A stretch of 64,000 bases of DNA from positions 1,489,501 to 1,553,500 of the forward strand of contig JAITYX010000004.1 in assembly GCA_021018815.1 (NCBI GenBank), in the 5' to 3' direction. Below the pieces are notes generated by a model that saw only the letters and a list, made by a program, of their open reading frames with translations, had not been told where the DNA came from and did no database searches. The first letter of the stretch is position 1; each line of letters starts with the position of its first letter. A program made the translations under genes and the position numbers. This stretch comes from Talinum fruticosum. Its lineage: Eukaryota; Streptophyta; Magnoliopsida; Caryophyllales; Talinaceae. Below are positions 38,578-50,475 of this stretch, one piece after another.

Positions 38578-40761
38578 TCACCTTCCGCTAAGGCTAGACA
38601 ATGTTGTTAGGATCCCTCCGCTTAAAAGCTCCTCTTGGGTGAAGGAAGGTGGGGTTGCTGGCCAAATGAAGGCGGGCTTTTTAATGGGTACCGATGGTGG
38701 AACTTCTCCTTCCATCAGAACTCGGAGGGCAGTTCTCATGGAAGGCCTCATGTAAGGGTTGGGGTGACAACAAGCCAAACCCAACACAACCATGCACTTC
38801 GCCTGACTCTCATCAAAGTTTCTCTTCAACTTGGTGTCTATGGCATCCGTCACCTTTTCCAACTTGTAAAGCTCCCATACCTGATCAATGATACCACTCA
38901 TGTATTTGCTTTCCTGGTCATTTTGTAGCCCGGGTTTCTTCCCAGTGGTTACTACTAGGATGAGAACCCCAAAGGCAAAGATGTCGGTCTCTGCAGAGGT
39001 CCTGCCTGTGAGGAAGATCTCGGGAGCCATGTACCCTGGTGAACGAGAATGGAGAAAAGATAGTTAAGACATTGTATAGGGTTGAGTATAGATTGTATGA
39101 AATATAATCAAGTTAGAGACAGTGAGCTTTCTCTTTGATACCATGAAAGCTATCCTTTTAATTAGACATGATAGTATCTCTTAGCGAGTTGTTTTAGACT
39201 CAATGTTCTTCCAACGCGTACCTGGTGTTCCAGCTATTTCTTTTGTGGAGTGATGAGCCTTCTCGCTTAGCTTGAACATCCGAGCTAACCCGAAATCTCC
39301 TAAACGTGCGTTGAATTCTGAATCCAGCATTATGTTGCTAGCTTTTATGTCCCGATGAAGCACCCGTTTTGAACACTCATTATGGAGATAATCCAAAGCC
39401 TGAGCCACCCCACATATAATGTTATGCCTTCTTTCCCAACTTAGAATAAATGGTACTTCTTTCCCTACTCGCTTCTCGTCTTTCGTATATAGGAACTTGT
39501 CTAGGCTTCCGTTGGGCATGTACTCATACACTAAGAGAAGCTCATCACTCTCATAGCACCAACCGACTAGTTCCACCAGATTCTTATGGTGAAGGCTGCC
39601 TATGGTTGTGACTTCTGCTATTAAGTTCAGCTTTCCTTGGGGTGTATTGGTTATTCTTTTAATCGCCACCTCGTTGCCCTCCCACGTTCCATGGTAGACT
39701 ATGCCGAATCCTCCTCTTCCAATCTCATTTTTGGCACTGAAATTCCCAGTAGCTGCCTTGAGATCTTTGAGCTTGATTTTCTGTGGACCCAATCCCGTCT
39801 CAATCCTCTGTATAGTGGAATCATCGAGACCCGAGCAATGCCCCCTTTTGGCACTCTTTATTCTCCTATACCAGTATCCACCAGAAAGAAACGACAGTAG
39901 TAGCACAATAATTGCAGGAATAAGAGCCCAAACCCACAAGGGCATCCCTGCAGGGTCAATGTCATCACCATTAAAGTACCATTTTTGTACACAGTTGAGT
40001 TCGGACCCTGACCCTGTCGAAGCAGAAAAGCCCACATAAACCTGGCTAGGGAGATACAGAGCAATATCAAGAGGTACCGAAATTATTGGTTTGTCGGGTT
40101 TCAGCCCTGTTTGATTTCCCTTGAAGACGGAAACATTCATAATTTTTGCCCTCCCGTCATAGAGGATCATGGCAGTGATAAAACTAGCACTTGCAATTGT
40201 GATGTCAGAACTGTTAAGTGAAACCTGAGTCTTAGAATAAACACTATTTACGTCCAAACCAACATGATTATCATCAACATCCTGAGCAAAGCTCTTCTTC
40301 GTATCGAACTCAACTGCCACGATGCTGCTCTCAGACGACCCATTTGTGCTAGCATTAACGATGCCTAGCCACTGGCCCTCGCTATTGGGTGGGACCGTGG
40401 GATCTTTGGTTAGAACAAACGCTAGCCCTTCACCTCCACCATCGGGCTGGGGATTGATATAGAATACAAAAGTGGAATTAAAGGACGCAATCCTACCTCT
40501 ACTCCACAAGTCAAATCTTTTGTTGTACAAGATCCTACCAGACAGAGGGGCGGTCGGTCCACCTTGAGCCTGCAGGGTGACTTGGAGGGCGTCATAGACT
40601 ATGTTGGACCCCGCGGATTTTATGAAATCATCAGAAACTGACTGCGGAAAACTGGGATAGTTCAAAGTGAAGCACCCCACCCGGACACGGTGGTGATCAC
40701 TGCCTGTAGAAAGCAACACAAGGAGAAGAGCAAACTTGGTGAGACTAATTACAATGGACAT
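38578..40761 (-). CDS. L-type lectin-domain receptor kinase (LecRK-A), IX type
   Basis: Plasma-membrane receptor-like Ser/Thr kinase with an extracellular legume-lectin domain; this class acts mainly in defence signalling. Two exons on the minus strand, 39222-40761 and 38578-39035, join within GTPGYMAPE to 665 residues. The real ATG is at 40761 (MSIVISLTKFALLLVLLS, a signal peptide). The lectin domain spans about residues 30-255 (FNSTFVFYINPQPDGGGEGL, VEFDTKKSF, DDNHVGLDVNSVYSK). One membrane segment lies near 274-295 (PLWVWALIPAIIVLLLSFLS). The kinase domain has GRGGFG at 348-353, AIK with Lys368, HRD with Asp471 and DFG with Asp489, so it should be an active RD kinase. The C-tail ends LLSGGILTTLSSLSGR. 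Similarity to LecRK-IX.1/IX.2 is from memory. It is head to head with LecRK-B. Confidence 0.94.
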
Positions 40762-41192
40762 CTTAAGTACCAATTTAGTCACAGAATTAGATGATTATTG
40801 GGGGTTAGGGTATGCTAAGTGGTGGATGGCATCATTATGGTAGTTCGGAGAAGCTTGATGCAGCCAGTTGGAGAGAGAGTTTACCCGGTGAAGGCACTAA
40901 ATAATTGTGTTGATTTGGTCCTGCCCCTTATTTCCATTTTTTTATTTTATGTGACAAGGTCATTTGTTTTCATATGAATTCGTGACAATGACAGAGGCGT
41001 TTTCATCTGCATAAGAATTTACTTCACAATCATTTTCGATATTCTAACTAAATGAATATAAGATTTTTATTAATACGATGTGGTGAAATTAGATGGAAAA
41101 TTCACCATAATAATAGAGGGTTTTGATTAATAAGTTAAAATCGACCAATCACAATAAGTCGTTATATTTTTACTATAACTTTTGTTAGCAAG

Positions 41193-41805
41193 TAGGGATG
41201 CAAATGAGTCGAGCTCACTCGTGAGGACTCGGTGAGCTAGGTCGGCGGAAAAAGCTCACGCAAACTCGGGCTCGAGCTCGTTATACAAATGAGTCAAGTC
41301 GAGCATGAAGAAGCTCTAGGCTCATGAGGCTTGTAAAGAGGAGGAGGGGAGTACATATTAGACTCGAATTATAATACCATTTTAAAAATTAATTTATATA
41401 TTTAATTAATAAAACTAGGAATCTATTTTATCAGTCACTCACTTTTTTTCTATTACATATTATAAAATCAAAATGCTATATCATCATTATTGCGATTATG
41501 AGCTATTTTACTTTTCATTATTATCATTCTCTAATCCTAGTTACTTATCTTGTATTATTATTAGTTTTGATACATTTTCTTTTCAACGTCAAGGATTTAA
41601 ATTCGATTTTGATCGTTTTGATTTGTAAAAATATCTATTAAAAATACGCAAAATATATGCTCGAAAAAGTTCGCAAGGGCTCGTGAGCTTAAACGAGCCG
41701 AGCCTTGAACCCAAATTTTCAACTTCGGTAAGCTTATGAGCCGATTGGAGCTCGTAAAAGTTCACATGCCGAGTTCGCGCTCAACTCCGCTCATTCCCAC
41801 CCCTA
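41193..41805. mobile_element. hAT-like inverted-repeat element (MITE)
   Basis: The left end TAGGGATGCAAATGAGTCG is inverted at the right as CTCATTCCCACCCCTA (reverse complement TAGGGGTGGGAATGAG). Both ends lead into GAGCTCG/CGAGTT-rich subterminal DNA. The element is 613 bp with no coding capacity. No matching 8-bp target duplication was found, so it is an old or edge-eroded copy. Confidence 0.55.
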
Positions 41806-42525
41806 TATTGAATTTTTTTTTAATTTCATAAATTCTTACTAGGTGGTTGGTTAGTTGGTTGAACCTGATTGGCCATCAACGAACCATTATTTGATGAAAT
41901 AGTATTCTTATACTTAATTATCATAGTAGTTTACATGCTTTGGTTAAAGGTTATAATTATATGTATAGTAATGAGCACATGGAGGCTTCTTGTTTGACCT
42001 TAGTTTCTTCTAAAGTAGGGTTGAAATTAGATGAACTTTATTCAACCCTGACTCATTAGTTTACCTGGAAATTTAAGCACAATTGAAATTATTTTGATTT
42101 TGCCAATGTGTCGATCTTGTTTGAACCCGAAATTAATAGATCGGTCCAAAATGGACTACGTAGAAGTAAATATAAGAAAAATACTATGTTACTTAATTAT
42201 TATTTTATTTTTTTTGTTAGTTAATTCGGGTTTATTATTAACTGTTAATGGTTAATTACTATAACTTTTGCATAAACATTTTACTCCATGTTCAACATTC
42301 AAAGTAACAAAAGTATTAAGTTAATCCGTCATTAGGTGGATATGAAGCTACCCAAGTTAGATCTGGATATCTTCAAACAGGTTGAAATTAATTTATTTCT
42401 TTCATAATAAACTAATTAACTTTTTTAAAATAAAATAATTAATTAGATTCAACCATTGATAATGCATAGTTATCTCCATTAATGTTAAATTGAACATGGA
42501 AGAATATGACATTTTAGGATTCAAA

Positions 42526-42687
42526 ATGGCCAAATTTAATTTATTAATATTATCAATTACTCTTCATGCAATAATCACGTTTTCACGAGCCAATCATGAA
42601 TTATTTATTATTAAACTTACTCAACTCCCCTCATCTCATCACCATCACCATCATCATGATCATCATCCAGCCTCAAAATTCTGGTAA
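42526..42687 (+). CDS. Possible small secreted His-rich peptide (hypothetical)
   Basis: A 53-residue frame starting MAKFNLLILSITLHAIITFS, a plausible signal peptide, followed by a short mature part with seven consecutive His residues, DHH and a final ASKFW before the stop. An in-frame upstream ATG at 42496 would add ten residues. A second short frame at 42726-42917 ends KVNQW and might be a second exon, but I found no decisive splice pair. No family is recognised; it may be chance. Confidence 0.25.
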   Translation: MAKFNLLILSITLHAIITFSRANHELFIIKLTQLPSSHHHHHHHDHHPASKFW

Positions 42688-43555
42688 AAAAGTACGAGTC
42701 GTTTCTTGCATATCTCTAGTTAAGATTGCAAGTTTCATTAATTATTAGTAAAACTTGTAAATTTCAACAATGTTGGATCAATGTGTTTATCTTGAATTCC
42801 TCAATCTTTCCAAAAGTCAACGGTCAAACTTTTCCGATTGTCAACGTGAGTGCTACATCATATGTTGAGCAACATGGCGAAAACAAAAAAATGGATAAGA
42901 AGGTCAACCAGTGGTAATATTACACATGGCATTGGATGATCATCACCATACTATCATCGGCTTTAATGAAATATAAATTATTGACATACATCTCTAGTAT
43001 ACTTAATTTTTAACCGATTGATAACATTGGGTACTGTTTTTTTTTAAAAAAATATCGAAAATCGGATAACCAAATAACAATCGAGACTTAATTATATTGA
43101 TTTGATTACTGTGAACAAAAAAACTCGATCAATGAGGTTTTCATCTAAATTCCAAAACTAAATTTCTGTATATATTAAGTCTCAAATTCAATTATTCTTT
43201 TCTATTACATTATACTTGTCTTTGTGAATCCTCTATACCTTAAAAAATAATGAACAAAGAAACTTAAACTCAATATACATTGATGGCATGTAGTCTATGA
43301 ATCCCATAGGTTAAAAGACAAATTCTTTCACGTACTTGCACGTCTATAAGTTTTGGTCAAAATGTATGATTAAAAAATGATAGCAAATATACTTTAAAAA
43401 ATATGGGCAGGACCAAATCAAATAATGCTCATATACTACCTTCAGAAATAAACTCAACCAGGCTAGCAAGAATAAGCTAAAAGGGAATTCTCCTCTACAA
43501 ATCAAAGCTCCCACTATGGTGCATTGATCACTAGCGAGCAATACAGTTGAGAAGA

Positions 43556-45632
43556 ATGTCAGGTATAATTAGCATCACCAACTTTGCTCTTCTTCTGTTT
43601 GTATTGCTTCCAGCAGGCATTGATCACCTGGTGGAATGCTTCCCGTTGAATTACACGAGCTTTCCTGACCCAAGTCGCGGTGAATTCATCTTGTCCTCCA
43701 AGTCTAATGTATTCTTGAACGCCCTTCAAGTGACGGCGGATGCTAGGGGAGCACCGATCACCCACTTGTCTGGTAGGATCGTGTACAAGAAAAGATTCGT
43801 GCTCTGGAACAAAGGTAGAATCGCATCTTTCAATTCAACTTTTGTCCTCAATGTCTCCCCACAACCTGATGGTGGGGGTGAAGGGTTAGCATTTATTCTT
43901 TCCAAGGACTCAAATGTCCCACCCAGCAGCGAGGGTCAATGGCTGGGGATTGTTAGTCCTAGCAAGAATGGGTCTTCTCAGAACCACATTGTGGCTGTTG
44001 AGTTCGATACCAAGAAGAGCTTTCCACAAGATCTTGATGATAACCATGTTGGTTTGGACATCAACAGTGTCTATTCTAAGAAACAGGTTTCGCTTAATAG
44101 CTCTAATATCACAATCGCAAGTGGTACTGACATCACTGCGATGATTTTCTATGATGGAAGGGCAAAATTGATGAATATTTTCGTCTTCAACAGAAATCTA
44201 GTAGGGTCGAATACTAGTAGGCCTGTCATGTCGATGCCTCTTGATCTTTCTGAATATCTCCCTAGGAAGGTTTATGTGGGCTTTTCTGCTTCCACGGGCT
44301 CAGGGTCCGAGCTCAACTGTGTAAGAGAATGGTATTTCAATGGTGATAACATTGACCTAGGAATGCCCTTGTGGGTTTGGGTTGTGATTCCTCTTATAAT
44401 TTTCACGCTACTTGTGTCATTTCTTTTTGGTGGGTACTTGTATTGGAGGAAAAAGCGCGTTGAAAGAAGTCATGTCAGGGGTGTTGATGATCCTACTATT
44501 CAGGGCATTGAAACGGATTTGGGTCCCAAGAAAATCAAGCTCAAGGACCTCAAGGCAGCTACTGAGAACTTTGATCCTAAGAATGAGCTGGGGAGAGGAG
44601 GATTTGGCATAGTCTATTATGGAACTTGGGAGGGCAATGAGGTGGCGGTCAAAAGAATAACCAATACACCACAGGGGAAGCAAAACTTAATAGCAGAAGT
44701 CACCACAATTGGTCGCCTTCACCAAAAGAATCTAGTCAAACTAATAGGTTGGTGCTACGAGAGCGATGAGCTTCTCTTGGCATATGAGTATATGCCGAAT
44801 GGAAGCCTAGACAAGCTCGTATATGTAAACAACGAGAAGCAAGTGGGGAAAGAAAAACTGCCCCTGATTCTGACTTGGGAAAGAAGGCACAGCATTATAT
44901 GCGGGGTGGCTCAGGCCTTAGATTATCTCCACAATGAGTGTTCGAAACGGGTGCTTCACCGAGACATAAAAGCTAGCAACATAATGCTGGATTCAGATTT
45001 CAATGCTCGGTTGGGAGACTTTGGGCTAGCTCGGATGTTCAAGCCAAGTGAGAGGACTCATCATTCCACAAAAGAAATAGCCGGAACACCAGGTATTAAG
45101 CTAGGAAACATCTCATAGTGTTTAGAAGATATTTCATGTCTAGAAGTAATGGTACACACAATTCTATATATATATATATATAGGGTTTAACCATCTTTCC
45201 CTCCGTTTTTACTCACCAGGGTACATGGCTCCGGAGATCCTCCTCACTGGCAGAACGACAGCAGAGACCGATGTCTTTGCCTTTGGGGTTCTGACCCTAG
45301 TGGTGGCCTGTGGGAGAAAACCCGGGAGCCAATATGATCACGGGAGCGAAAGCAACAATAGCATCGTGGATTGGGTGTGGGAGCTGTACAGGTTGGAAAT
45401 TGTGACCGATGCCATAGACCCCAAGTTGAAAGGGAAGTTCGACAAGGCACAAGCAGAGTGCATGGTGGTGTTGGGTTTGGCCTGTTGTCACCCCAACCCT
45501 TACATGAGGCCTTCTATGAGAACCGCGCTCCAAGTTCTGATGGGGGAATCACTTCCACCATTGGTGCCCTTCGAGAAGCCTATCTTCATGTGGCCGGCAA
45601 CCCCCTTCCTTCACCCGGGAGGAGTCTCTTAG
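43556..45632 (+). CDS. L-type lectin-domain receptor kinase (LecRK-B), IX type, C-terminal frame break
   Basis: Paralogue of LecRK-A with the same two-exon structure and the same intron position (inside GTPGYMAPE): exons 43556-45092 and 45220-45632, 649 residues. Order: signal peptide (ISITNFALLLFVLLPAG), lectin domain at about 27-252 (FNSTFVLNVSPQPDGGGEGL, VEFDTKKSF, DDNHVGLDINSVYSK), membrane segment near 270-294, then a kinase with GRGGFG, AVK (Lys366), HRD (Asp470) and DFG (Asp488), so it is probably catalytically active. The protein ends early (PATPFLHPGGVS) after a C run at 45601-45605. One more C would give a frame reading PSFTREESLSGGMLTSLSSL and a stop at 45673-45675, almost identical to the LecRK-A tail. 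The loss affects only the last ~25 residues, outside the kinase core. Confidence 0.93.
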
Positions 45633-46750
45633 CGGAGGGATGCTAACCTCGCTTTCTAGCCTTAGCGGAAGATGAAATTATTTCTGCGGCGCCATTGCAG
45701 GCTTACATTTCCTTCATTCACAGAATGGATTTTGTAAATTATTCAATGATAATATAATATGCACAGGATGAAACAAGTTTGCGTTTGATGATCAATGTAG
45801 TGTGTAAATGTGTAATTATTTTTTAGGATACCTAGTAAACAATTTACACATGCAGGTTGCGGAGGTTCTGGAGAAGTGATGAAATTTCTGTAATAACTGA
45901 TGTTTTTACTTCTCGTTTCCACTTTTGAGAGGCCCACTTTAACTCAATGTTTGACTGCATAGAATTATTGATGGATTGTCGGTTTAGATATGGTCTACTA
46001 GTATCATATTTTTGACATAAACGTCGAAAATTTATTAATCTACTTTCTAACATCACACTTCTTATGAAACAACAATCAAATAAAAACGATCATTTCAGTC
46101 AACCAACCCACATAGATGAAATCGTGTGGTTCAGGTGATAAATGGATGTCTAAAATTAGTAATAAATGTTGGATATCATAAATATATGGGAAAATTATGA
46201 ATTTTCTTTTGGAGGCAAAAAAATAATTAGTTAATGTTAAATTATATTTAAAAATAATTCTAAGATTAAATGTATAATTATATGAGAAAATGGACAAAAA
46301 TCTAATGGAAAAAAATCAAAATTCTAGTGAATGTAAATGGAATATAGATGGATAGGCGGGTTTTTTTCTAAGTCGAGATGGTAGGTGATTAATTGAATGA
46401 TAGATTGTATAAAACATTTTCTAAATCGAACCTAATTTATAAAATATCGGTCATCCATATATTTCATATTTTCACCATAATTGAATGTTCGTCGGATGCA
46501 GGTGAGATTGTCGGGCCTAGCCCCGATCCCGAAGGGGCATTTATATTGGTCATGACAAGGTTAGTCGTTTGGGTGAACTTGGAGGCTGAATGTGGACATA
46601 GAATGATAGAATGGTAATAAGAATTGGGCCTTCGCTTACCGTTTAAATTTTGGTTGAATTTTTGATCCAACACCAAACAATCTGGACCCAAATCAATTAG
46701 TATTCATTGGGTTTTGTGGTATGAATTGAACAACTCAACAATACGCATTT

Positions 46751-46860
46751 AGGCCATGTTTCATTTAGACTTTTAATTTACAGACTTTACAACTCCTTAC
46801 TAACTTCTTATAATTCCTCGTAACTTATTACACCTTTTTACTGCTTCTTACAAATACATA
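46751..46860 (-). repeat. TTGTAAG-family fragment
   Basis: Begins GGCCATGTTTCATTTAGAC and continues with repeated TTACAACTCC / CTTCTTATAA words, the reverse complement of the GTTGTAAGGAG words at 8360-8930. It is a partial copy. Confidence 0.6.
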
Positions 46861-47263
46861 TTATTTTTCATATTGAAATTTATTGTGAATTTATTTTTCT
46901 AGCGTTAATGAAAATTTTTTGTTGGTGAATATTTACGTATGTAAAGGTGTCTACTAGGAATGGTAGTGGGATATGTACGTGGTGGATGTAACTATACTCA
47001 CACCCTCATCGGATATTTTGAGTATATCGCATTTGTTTGTATAGATGTGTAAGGATTTTGATAATTAATATCCATTGGATACATTGATTTAATTTTATGT
47101 ATTAATAAATTCACAAACAAATTCCAACGAATAATTAATTGTAAAAGTATCATGTCCATTTAAGTTGGTTATCATGAATAATATTACCGACATTTTATTA
47201 AAGTTTAAGTTTATAGGTGAATAGTCAAGTTGAATGTGACGAAATCATTTGGGTTATTTCAAT

Positions 47264-48148
47264 TCTGTTCCATTTAGCATAGTTATAAAGAGTTATAAGG
47301 ATGCGTAAAACGGATATAAGAAACCGTAAAAGTTGAAATGAGTTATAATGAATATAAAATGTTGTATATAATTCGATAAAAGTGTTTAATGTATTCATAT
47401 ATGTATTTTTATAGTTATGTGCAATATATTTATATTTTTATTTACGAATTCTACGTAATAGAATAATAAAATTTAAATATTTGTGATGTCAAATGCATCT
47501 ATGTCATATTTAATGATTTGTTTTTCCAAGAAAAAAAGAAATTATATTTGATACTTATGAAAAAAGTTTTTATAGATGCATAAATAATTTTCATGTGATA
47601 GGTAGTTGAAAATGACCTTAATTTTACATGTTTGAAATAAATGTACTCAACTAGCAATTTTAGTAATTGAGAACATTTAATAGTTGAGAACATTTATTTC
47701 AAACTTGTAAAATTAAGGTCATTTTTAGTTATCTATTATGAAAGTCATTTATGCATCTATAAAAACTCTTTTCATAAGTATCAAACATAATTTTATTTTT
47801 TCTAAAAATAAAAAAGGAGAAAATAAATCATCAAACTGATACATATGCATTTAGCATTACAAATATATAAATGTTATAATTTACATTAAATTTATAAATA
47901 AAAATACAAATATGTTACACATAAATATAAAAATGTATCAAACATTTTTATCAAGTCATGTAAAACCTTTTATATTCCTTATAGCTGCTTAAACTTCTTA
48001 CAACTCCTTACAGTTTCTTACATCTCCTTAAAACTCTTTACAGCTGCTTATAGCTCTTTACAGTTGCTTAAATTTTTTACAGTTCCTTACAACTTTTCGT
48101 ACAACTTCTTACAACCTTACACCTCCTTAGATTTAAATGAAACAAGGC
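47264..48148. mobile_element. Foldback (long hairpin) element of the TTGTAAG family
   Basis: Two long arms are inverted copies. The left arm runs 47264-47652 (starting CTGTTCCATTTAG) and the right arm 47682-48148 (ending TAAATGAAACAAGGCC). Only about 29 bases lie between the inner ends, where TTTGAAATAAATGTACTCAA faces AGTTGAGAACATTTATTTCA. Matching words pair along the whole length, for example TGACCTTAATTTTACA with TGTAAAATTAAGGTCA. The outer zones are made of GTTATAAGG / CTTACAACTCC words. The right end GGCC is followed by TTA, which would suit a 3-bp TWA duplication of a PIF/Harbinger element, but the left edge is too diverged to confirm. No coding region. Confidence 0.7.
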
Positions 48149-48337
48149 CTTATAGAATATGATGGATTGAATTCACTTTCCAAACACCAATACTCTCATC
48201 CAAGAAATTGTGAGACCAAGGAAAAAAATAACTATTGTCATATAAATATAACTTCATGGAATTTGAATGTATAGAATAAAATAAAATCTGCCTTATTCTT
48301 AATCGATTTTAATTATTTCTTTATTATAGATAATTAC

Positions 48338-48460
48338 TTAGACCCTATTTCATTTAATTTTATCTTACAATCTTACAACTTTTTGTAATTTTTTACGTCT
48401 ATTTACAGTTTTTTACGACTTTTTACAACAATTTACAACTTTTTATAACTTATCGGGTAA
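48338..48460 (-). repeat. TTGTAAG-family fragment
   Basis: Starts TTAGACCCTATTTCATTTAA and continues with TTACAACTTTTTGTAA-type words. It is parallel to the fragment at 46751 and close to the hairpin element. Confidence 0.55.
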
Positions 48461-49390
48461 AAAATTAATGAAAAAACAGAAAGTAAAAAAGGATGTTTAT
48501 ATGATGGATGCAATGATGATAGGATGATGATGATGATGAGGCATTAGACCTTTTAGGGGCGAGTTGTCGTTTTCTTTACCAGCATGAACACAGCATACCA
48601 GGAATTGAAGGAGATATAGAGAATGTGTTTGTGTACTCCAAAAAAGAAAAGGAAATTAAAAAAGAGTTATATTATGAATTACTCCGTATAATTAGTTGGT
48701 AGTAAACCTTATATTAAAGTAAGCATGAGAAACTCCCAATAATTATGTTTTTGGAGGACTAAATTAATTTTAATTATAACATAAAATAATTCTTTCATGA
48801 TTTAAGGAGGTAGGGAAGTTATTTCGGCTTTCAATATAGAAAACTAAATTTATAAAAACCATCAATAAATGTTTCATTATTAAATTAATTAAAATTCTTA
48901 ACCTTGTTTTGATTTACGGGACTATCTTATTGATTGAATAGTTAAGAGGGTAGAGTAAAATTTTAAAGTTAAAAATGGGAATAAAAAATGAAGAGTTAGG
49001 TGGAGCATAAAATGATGACATGTCTAATTTTATTTTGGTTAATATAATCCCTTTACAACTTTAGGTTATAAAAAGTCTCATAACAAGCATGGTTTGAATC
49101 AGTTTCATCATCACATCACAACAAATTCTAAGAAATCATAACACCAAAACAAACAAAAAATTAAATAGTTAAAACCAATTAATCTGAAGTTGACCTTAGC
49201 CCAAACAAAGTCAAACTTTATAAGACAAACTTATATGATTAAGACTCGAATAACCTGAAATCAACTCCACCTAACAATCACTTCCTTCAAAATTAAACCG
49301 ACTCGAATCTTGTTGATCCAAAATTAACCCCTCTAAAGCTAAATCGAATGACTTTATTATCGAACCTACTTATGAATCAATAGTAATCGG

Positions 49391-49735
49391 TAGGGTTGAA
49401 AATGAGCCAAGTGCGCTTAGTAAACCCTTAGATTTGGCTCGGCTCAAGCTTGGTTTGACCAAAGTGTGATGAACCTAGCCCAAGCCTATGGATATTCGAT
49501 TCGATTGAACTCGTTCATTTATTTTGGCAATAAATTATAGTATGTTTCATAATTATACATTTACAATTTGAGCATTGTTATTTCAAATCATATTAGAAAA
49601 AGTATATGACTCAAACCTCGGGAAAGCTCAACATCGGTTCATGTTCATGCTCGACTCAGTGACTTAACAAGTCAAGTCGAGTCGAGTCTAACTAAGCTCG
49701 GGTTTAAGTTTGGCTCGACCCGTATACATGCATAT
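49391..49735. repeat. Degenerate hAT-like inverted-repeat element
   Basis: The left end TAGGGTTGAAAATGAGCCAAG and subterminal TTGGCTCGGCTC are partly inverted at the right as AAGTTTGGCTCGACCCGTA. Abundant GCTCG / CGAGTC words between them match the pattern at 41193-41805. No target duplication was resolved. Confidence 0.4.
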
Positions 49736-50400
49736 ATAGTGTTAGATCGGAGTTGAACAAAGAGAGGGAACAAATAGGCAATTACTTGGATAGTTTGTCG
49801 GGGAACAGGAGGAGGAGGCAGTTATTAGTCAAATCCTTTGTGATCTTCCCATTTTAATACGCGTTTAGATGATATTCATATTCATATTGAGATTACACCT
49901 TCACGCTCACTTCCTATCAACCCTTAATTTTTGGAAGCACTGTTTTTCTTTTCTTTTTTTTTAAAATTTATTCAGACCCACTTTGATTTTCAATTTCGTT
50001 TGTCGTAAATGAAATCCAATGATATACTGCCACGTAAAGCTGTTCTTATGGTGGTCGTTGGGGAGTCAGCAGTAGAAGCCGTTGATGTCGTTTCACTTGA
50101 ATTGCATAATTATTGCTCCCGCTTTTACTTTGGAAACCGTGATTTTTTCCCACCACTTCTCATGATTAATTTTCCCTCACTTCCCTAGATAATTGTTTTT
50201 TAAAAAAATTTAAAATATCCAAACGATTTTTTTATATAAAAAATGTCCAAATATTTATAGTATTATGATAAATTTTAAGAGATTTTAATTTTCTATTTTA
50301 AAATATTTATCGTTTTAAAATTATGAAAAAAATTTAAAAAATAAAAAATTTATGATAAATTTGTATTAAAAAATTAAGTTATCTTAATATTTTATTGAAA

Positions 50401-50475
50401 ATCAAAGTAAATATATGGCTAATAATTGTGAGATGTTAATTTGGCAAATCAAAGTAAATATATGGCTAATAATTG
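50401..50475. repeat. 47-bp tandem duplication
   Basis: ATCAAAGTAAATATATGGCT at 50401 recurs exactly at 50448, followed in both copies by AATAATTG. Confidence 0.9.

Larger units (their letters stand above)
40783..43555. other. Shared upstream region of the two lectin kinase genes
   Basis: About 2.8 kb separate the two start codons. It contains the promoters of both genes, a hAT-like inverted-repeat element (41193-41805) and a small possible secreted-peptide ORF (42526-42687). The rest is AT-rich with nothing recognised. Confidence 0.5.

Noticed and set aside
38635..40039. Plus-strand frames of 65-112 codons
   Set aside because: Antisense shadows of LecRK-A exons.
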